Positions 60,780-64,000 of a stretch of DNA of 64,000 bases are shown in pieces. Below the pieces are notes generated by a model. That model saw nothing but the letters and a program-made list of their open reading frames with translations, was not told where the DNA came from and did no database searches. The position numbers were made by a program, and so were the translations under genes. How positions within the stretch are numbered: position 1 is the stretch's first letter; each line of letters begins with the position of its first letter. Source of the DNA: Hephaestia caeni. Lineage in GTDB: Bacteria; Pseudomonadota; Alphaproteobacteria; Sphingomonadales; Sphingomonadaceae. The stretch covers positions 62,001 through 126,000 of the forward strand of contig NZ_QXDC01000002.1 of the NCBI RefSeq assembly GCF_003550065.1. The letters are read 5' to 3'.

Positions 60780-61354
60780 TGATCTGTCTTGGGAAGGTCG
60801 GCCGTGGCCGTGGCCGTGGCCGCAGCCTCAGCCGCAGCCGGGAGGGTGGGTGTCGGCACCGGTGTTGGCGCGGGCTCCGACTGGTCGAGATACAGCAATT
60901 CATCGGCGCCGCCCTTGTCGATCACGACATGGTCGATCGCCACTGCCTTCAGCCTGGCGCCGCCGGTGATCTCGTCGCCCACCGCATAGCTCGTCTGGAC
61001 GTCGTCGGGCGTGGCGATGATCGCCGAGCCGAGCCCGGTCGCCTCGTTGATCCTGACGCCCATCAGCTTGAGCGGCAGCGAGGTGACCGCCTGCGCGCCG
61101 TCGTCGTCGGGCGCGGTGCGATAGAAGGGATCGAAGCGCGCGAACGACGCAAGGCGCGCGCCGACCGGTAAATCGACCGGCTGGCGCGGCTGCCACGTGC
61201 CGAGCGGACCCACCGGCGTCGCGATCGCCCACACGAGCCGGGCAACCGCGACGGCGAGGCCGATCAACAACACCGCCTCGATTCCCGCGAGCGGCCCACC
61301 ACGCGACAGGCGACGCCCCAGTCGTCGCAGTCTTTCAGGTTGGTATAACTGCAT
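60776..61354 (-). CDS. gspC: Type II secretion protein GspC (no PDZ domain)
   Basis: 192 aa: a membrane helix (GIEAVLLIGLAVAVARLVWA) and the periplasmic homology-region domain (LPLKLMGVRINEATGLGSAI, DVQTSYAVGDEITGGARLKA). It ends in a proline/alanine-rich low-complexity tail (PTPVPTPTLPAAAEAAATA) partly encoded by GGCCGT hexanucleotide repeats at about 60803-60830. There is no C-terminal PDZ or coiled-coil domain, so it is a short GspC. It starts the gspC-O operon (GGGGGGAG ribosome site) and overlaps gspD by four bases. A PHO-box-like array lies 58-108 bp upstream. Confidence 0.9.
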   Translation of the reverse strand: MQLYQPERLRRLGRRLSRGGPLAGIEAVLLIGLAVAVARLVWAIATPVGPLGTWQPRQPVDLPVGARLASFARFDPFYRTAPDDDGAQAVTSLPLKLMGVRINEATGLGSAIIATPDDVQTSYAVGDEITGGARLKAVAIDHVVIDKGGADELLYLDQSEPAPTPVPTPTLPAAAEAAATATATADLPKTDQ

Positions 61355-61411
61355 AACTCCCCCCGACTCGGCGCATCGGAATCGCGTCGCGTGCGTGACG
61401 GGGAGGGCCTT

Positions 61412-61462
61412 GCGTCAGTGGGGTGACAGTGTTGTTACGGCTGTCGGACAGATTGATGACAA
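61412..61462 (-). promoter_or_regulatory. PHO-box-like array: five 11-bp direct repeats upstream of gspC
   Basis: Read on the minus strand from 61462, seven-base units at exact 11-bp intervals are TTGTCAT, CTGTCCG, CCGTAAC, CTGTCAC and CTGACGC, separated by CAAT, ACAG, AACA and CCCA. The PhoB consensus is direct repeats of CTGTCAT with 11-bp period. The array fills the gap between the TBDR stop and gspC, ending 58 bp before the gspC start. A clear -10 was not identified. Confidence 0.6.
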
Positions 61463-61471
61463 CGCGGCCGA

Positions 61472-64000
61472 TCAGAAGCGAAGGCTGACGCCGATCGAAC
61501 CGCTCGTGCCGATATCGTAGCGATTGATATCGACGACATTGTCCCCGCTCTGCTGGAATTCGCGATAGCCGGTGCCGGTGATGTTGCGCGCTTCGAGCGT
61601 GATCTCGCCTTGCGCACCGAATGCGGAGAAGCCCTGGCGGATCACCGCATCGAGACGCAGCCCCGGCCGTTCCACGATTGGCGGCTGCTGGAGCGTGCCT
61701 GCCTGAAGCCCCCGGCTGGTGACGCGATCGCTCGCATAGGTCAGCAGCAGCGTTTGTTGCGACAGTTTGTCGGGGTCTTCGAGGCCGATCTGGAAATTGA
61801 CGAGATGGTCCGATTGGCCGGTCAGCGGATCGCCGTCGTGGAACAGCCCCGCCGCGGTGCCGGTGAACAGCGGCGTGGTGACCGTGTCGTCCGGCCCCAC
61901 CTTCAGCTTCGATTTCGAATAGGTGTAGTTGGCGCTCAGCACCAACCGCCGCGTCGAGAAGAAGCCGTTGTCGGCGATCCCGCCGAGCGACACGTATTTG
62001 AGCATCTCGACTTCGCCGCCGTACAGATCGGCCTCGGGCGCGTTGGCGAAGCTGGTGACGATGCCGTTGTTGAAATAGCTGAACGCCTCGATCGGGTTCT
62101 CGATCTTCTTGTAGAAGCCGGCGAGGGTGAAGCGCTGTTCGGGCGCGAAATAATATTCGTAGCGCGCCTCGACGTTGGTGAGCTTGCTGTCGTTCAGGAA
62201 CGGGTTGCCGATGAACTGGCGGTCCGAATCGGTATCCTGATAGATCTGCTGTGCCAGTTCGCGAAATTGCGGGCGCGCGATGGTTTTCGAAGCGGCGAGG
62301 CGTAGCTGCATGTCCTCGGCCATGTTCCAAGTCAGCGTCGCGGCGGGCAGCCAGTAATCGTTGTCAAGCTTCGTGGTCGCGTAGGCTTCGGTCGGGCGTC
62401 CGTCGAGGCCGAGCGGCGTCACGAATTGACGTGCATCCTCATAACGCACGCCAAGATCGAGCGTCAGGCCACTGAAAAGCTCGGCATTGATGCGAGCATA
62501 GCCGGCGTGGATCCGCAATCCGGCCTCGAACGCACCCGCGCCGGAAACACCCGTCGCCTCACGCAGATAGATGCCGTAGGTCTGGATGTTGTAATCCGAG
62601 AGCAGATAGTCGGGCCGCTCCTGCGACACGGCAAGGCCAAGGCTGCCCAGTTCGGGCGTGAAGCGGAAATCGCGGCGCGTCGAATTGCGCGTCTGATCGG
62701 TATAGGCATAGCCGCCGCTGAGCGTCACCGGTCGCGCGAAGGGGAGCGTGTACGACAGGTCCGCCGCGCCCGAATAGAGGTTCTCCTCGAGCTTGCTGAA
62801 CGAGATCGTCGCATTGCCCGACTGGTTGAGGTTGTTGACGTAATCGTCGACCTGCGAATTGTAGATATATTCGAAGCCGCGCTCGTACGGCGCTTCGCGC
62901 TTGGTGTTGGCATAGGTCGCGCGCAGATCAAGCCCGACGTTGCCGAACTTGAATTCGCCGGTCGCCTGGGTGTCGATGAGCTGGCGCTCGTACCAGGCGG
63001 TGTTCTGATCGATGAAATCCTTGGTCTCGCTGACGCTGCTCTGCCCCCGAGACAGGCGGCCCTGCTTCAGCGTGTCGCGGATATAGAGCCCGGTCCAGCG
63101 AATGCTGTTCTCGCCGAATCGCACGCCGGTGCCGAGCAGGCCGTGGACGACGACATGGTTGTCGGTGAGCACGGTGCGCGCGTCGCGCACCAGCCCGCCC
63201 AGATCGGAATCGATCGACACCTGCTGGGTCGCATCGCGGGTGCGCCATTCGTTGGAAAGTCCCGCGCTCGCGATCAGGCCGAGTTGCGCGCCGCCGGGGC
63301 TGTCATAGCGAATCCCGGCGCTCGCCGAGGTGGAGAAGTTCGCCGGAAGGTTGTTGTTGCGCTGGAGCAGCGACGTGCCGGCGTTGACGAGGCTGGAGGT
63401 GATCGCCGCCATCTCGGCCTTGCGCGCCTCGAACGGTGCATCAGGGGATAGCGTGTCGAGCGACACCGGGCGGCCGCTGGAGATTGCCTTGCGCAGCGCG
63501 AAGGGGATATCGCGCGTGCCGTCGTCGAAGCCGGTCCAGTCGGTATCGCTGCCGTAATAGGTGTAGCCAAGCCGGCCGGTGGTCTCGGTATCGCCCGAAA
63601 CGCTGCCCTTGACCTCAAGGAAGCTCTCGTCGGGGAGCGTGGTGGTGGTCAGGTTGACGACCCCGCCGCCGAACTCGGCCGGATAATTGACCGAATAGCT
63701 TTTCTGGACGAGCGCGCTGGCGATGATGCTCGACGGAAAGATATCGAGCGGGACGACGCGCTTGAGCGGCTCGGGAGATGGCAAGGGCGAGCCGTTGAGC
63801 AGTGCCAGCGAATAGCGATCGCCGAGCCCGCGCACATAGACATAGCCGTTGCCGACGACCGACAGACCGGTGACGCGGGTGAGCGCGCCTGCGACGTCGC
63901 CGTCGCCGGCCCGCGCGATATCTGCCGACGAGAGCACCGACACGACCTGCGGGGTGTCGCGGATCGGCTGCGGGATGTTGCGGCCGATCACGACGATGCC
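61472..64000 (-). CDS. TonB-dependent receptor upstream of the T2SS operon (5' end beyond window)
   Basis: About 842 residues are visible; the frame continues off the right edge, so the signal peptide is missing. It opens at the TonB box (GIVVIGRNIPQP) and plug (QVVSVLSSADIARAGDGDVA, YVYVRGLGDRYSLALLNGSP, NYPAEFGGGVVNLTT). The beta-barrel ends at the terminal aromatic VSLRF. It is on the same strand as gspC-O and separated only by the PHO-box-like region. Receptors of this type are often placed beside T2SS genes in sphingomonads, perhaps importing products released by secreted enzymes. Confidence 0.93.
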   Translation of the reverse strand, partial: GIVVIGRNIPQPIRDTPQVVSVLSSADIARAGDGDVAGALTRVTGLSVVGNGYVYVRGLGDRYSLALLNGSPLPSPEPLKRVVPLDIFPSSIIASALVQKSYSVNYPAEFGGGVVNLTTTTLPDESFLEVKGSVSGDTETTGRLGYTYYGSDTDWTGFDDGTRDIPFALRKAISSGRPVSLDTLSPDAPFEARKAEMAAITSSLVNAGTSLLQRNNNLPANFSTSASAGIRYDSPGGAQLGLIASAGLSNEWRTRDATQQVSIDSDLGGLVRDARTVLTDNHVVVHGLLGTGVRFGENSIRWTGLYIRDTLKQGRLSRGQSSVSETKDFIDQNTAWYERQLIDTQATGEFKFGNVGLDLRATYANTKREAPYERGFEYIYNSQVDDYVNNLNQSGNATISFSKLEENLYSGAADLSYTLPFARPVTLSGGYAYTDQTRNSTRRDFRFTPELGSLGLAVSQERPDYLLSDYNIQTYGIYLREATGVSGAGAFEAGLRIHAGYARINAELFSGLTLDLGVRYEDARQFVTPLGLDGRPTEAYATTKLDNDYWLPAATLTWNMAEDMQLRLAASKTIARPQFRELAQQIYQDTDSDRQFIGNPFLNDSKLTNVEARYEYYFAPEQRFTLAGFYKKIENPIEAFSYFNNGIVTSFANAPEADLYGGEVEMLKYVSLGGIADNGFFSTRRLVLSANYTYSKSKLKVGPDDTVTTPLFTGTAAGLFHDGDPLTGQSDHLVNFQIGLEDPDKLSQQTLLLTYASDRVTSRGLQAGTLQQPPIVERPGLRLDAVIRQGFSAFGAQGEITLEARNITGTGYREFQQSGDNVVDINRYDIGTSGSIGVSLRF

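Noticed and set aside
60803..60843. GGCCGT-type hexanucleotide run as a phase-variable microsatellite.
   Set aside because: Only about three perfect units near the 3' end of gspC, and the unit length keeps the frame, so no on/off switching is expected.

Overview
The window is high-GC, densely packed bacterial DNA that looks like an alphaproteobacterium of the Sphingomonadales (Sphingomonas-like). The reasons are four large TonB-dependent receptors (TBDRs) of the sphingomonad type, a complete gspC-O type II secretion (T2SS) operon next to one of those receptors, a group-2 Mrp antiporter with fused A/B subunits, and a characteristic 54-aa protein of sphingomonad genomes. No rRNA, tRNA, CRISPR array, transposase or phage gene was seen.

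Region 1 (1-18.6 kb) is a carbohydrate/acid-sugar catabolic island. It holds the end of a beta-helix protein, an HpcH/HpaI aldolase, a D-tartrate-dehydratase-like enolase-superfamily enzyme, a LacI regulator, a TBDR, a PdxA2-type dehydrogenase, a DUF1537 acid-sugar kinase, a periplasmic sulfatase, a DapA-family lyase, a dedicated triose-phosphate isomerase, an Nramp-like transporter, an unusual SUMF1/sialidase-like/MORN protein, an iron alcohol dehydrogenase and a GntR regulator. The receptor would import an oligosaccharide, periplasmic enzymes would trim it, and four-carbon acid sugars would be phosphorylated and oxidised to DHAP, which the local TIM passes to glycolysis. A LacI-type operator sits between the -35 and -10 elements of the receptor promoter, and a related site lies just before the lacI gene.

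Region 2 (18.6-30 kb) is housekeeping and stress related: OsmC, an FMN reductase, a GNAT-like protein, pirin, a tandem universal stress protein, the six-gene Mrp Na+/H+ antiporter operon, a 2-hydroxyacid dehydrogenase and a nitroreductase. Region 3 (30-43 kb) holds a Tat-exported NTF2-like protein, a TBDR, two acyl-CoA dehydrogenases (one glutaryl-CoA-type), an MFS transporter, an acyl-CoA ligase, a TPR/2OG-oxygenase and a LysR regulator. This looks like a carboxylic acid or lipid degradation island.

Region 4 (43-64 kb) appears to be built around phosphate scavenging and secretion. It contains a TBDR plus beta-propeller phytase, a PlcP-type phospholipase with an Agt-type glycosyltransferase (phospholipid replacement), then the convergent gspC-O operon and another TBDR. 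An array of five 11-bp direct repeats matching the PHO-box half-site lies just upstream of gspC, and a two-unit version precedes the phytase/TBDR pair, so the whole block may belong to the Pho regulon.

The oddest structure is inside the T2SS operon. The leader peptides of the pseudopilins GspG and GspI have each been expanded by five 33-bp repeats that copy the prepilin cleavage junction (RRSAE[H/N]G^FT). The gspG leader also contains a pair of oppositely oriented palindromes inserted in frame.
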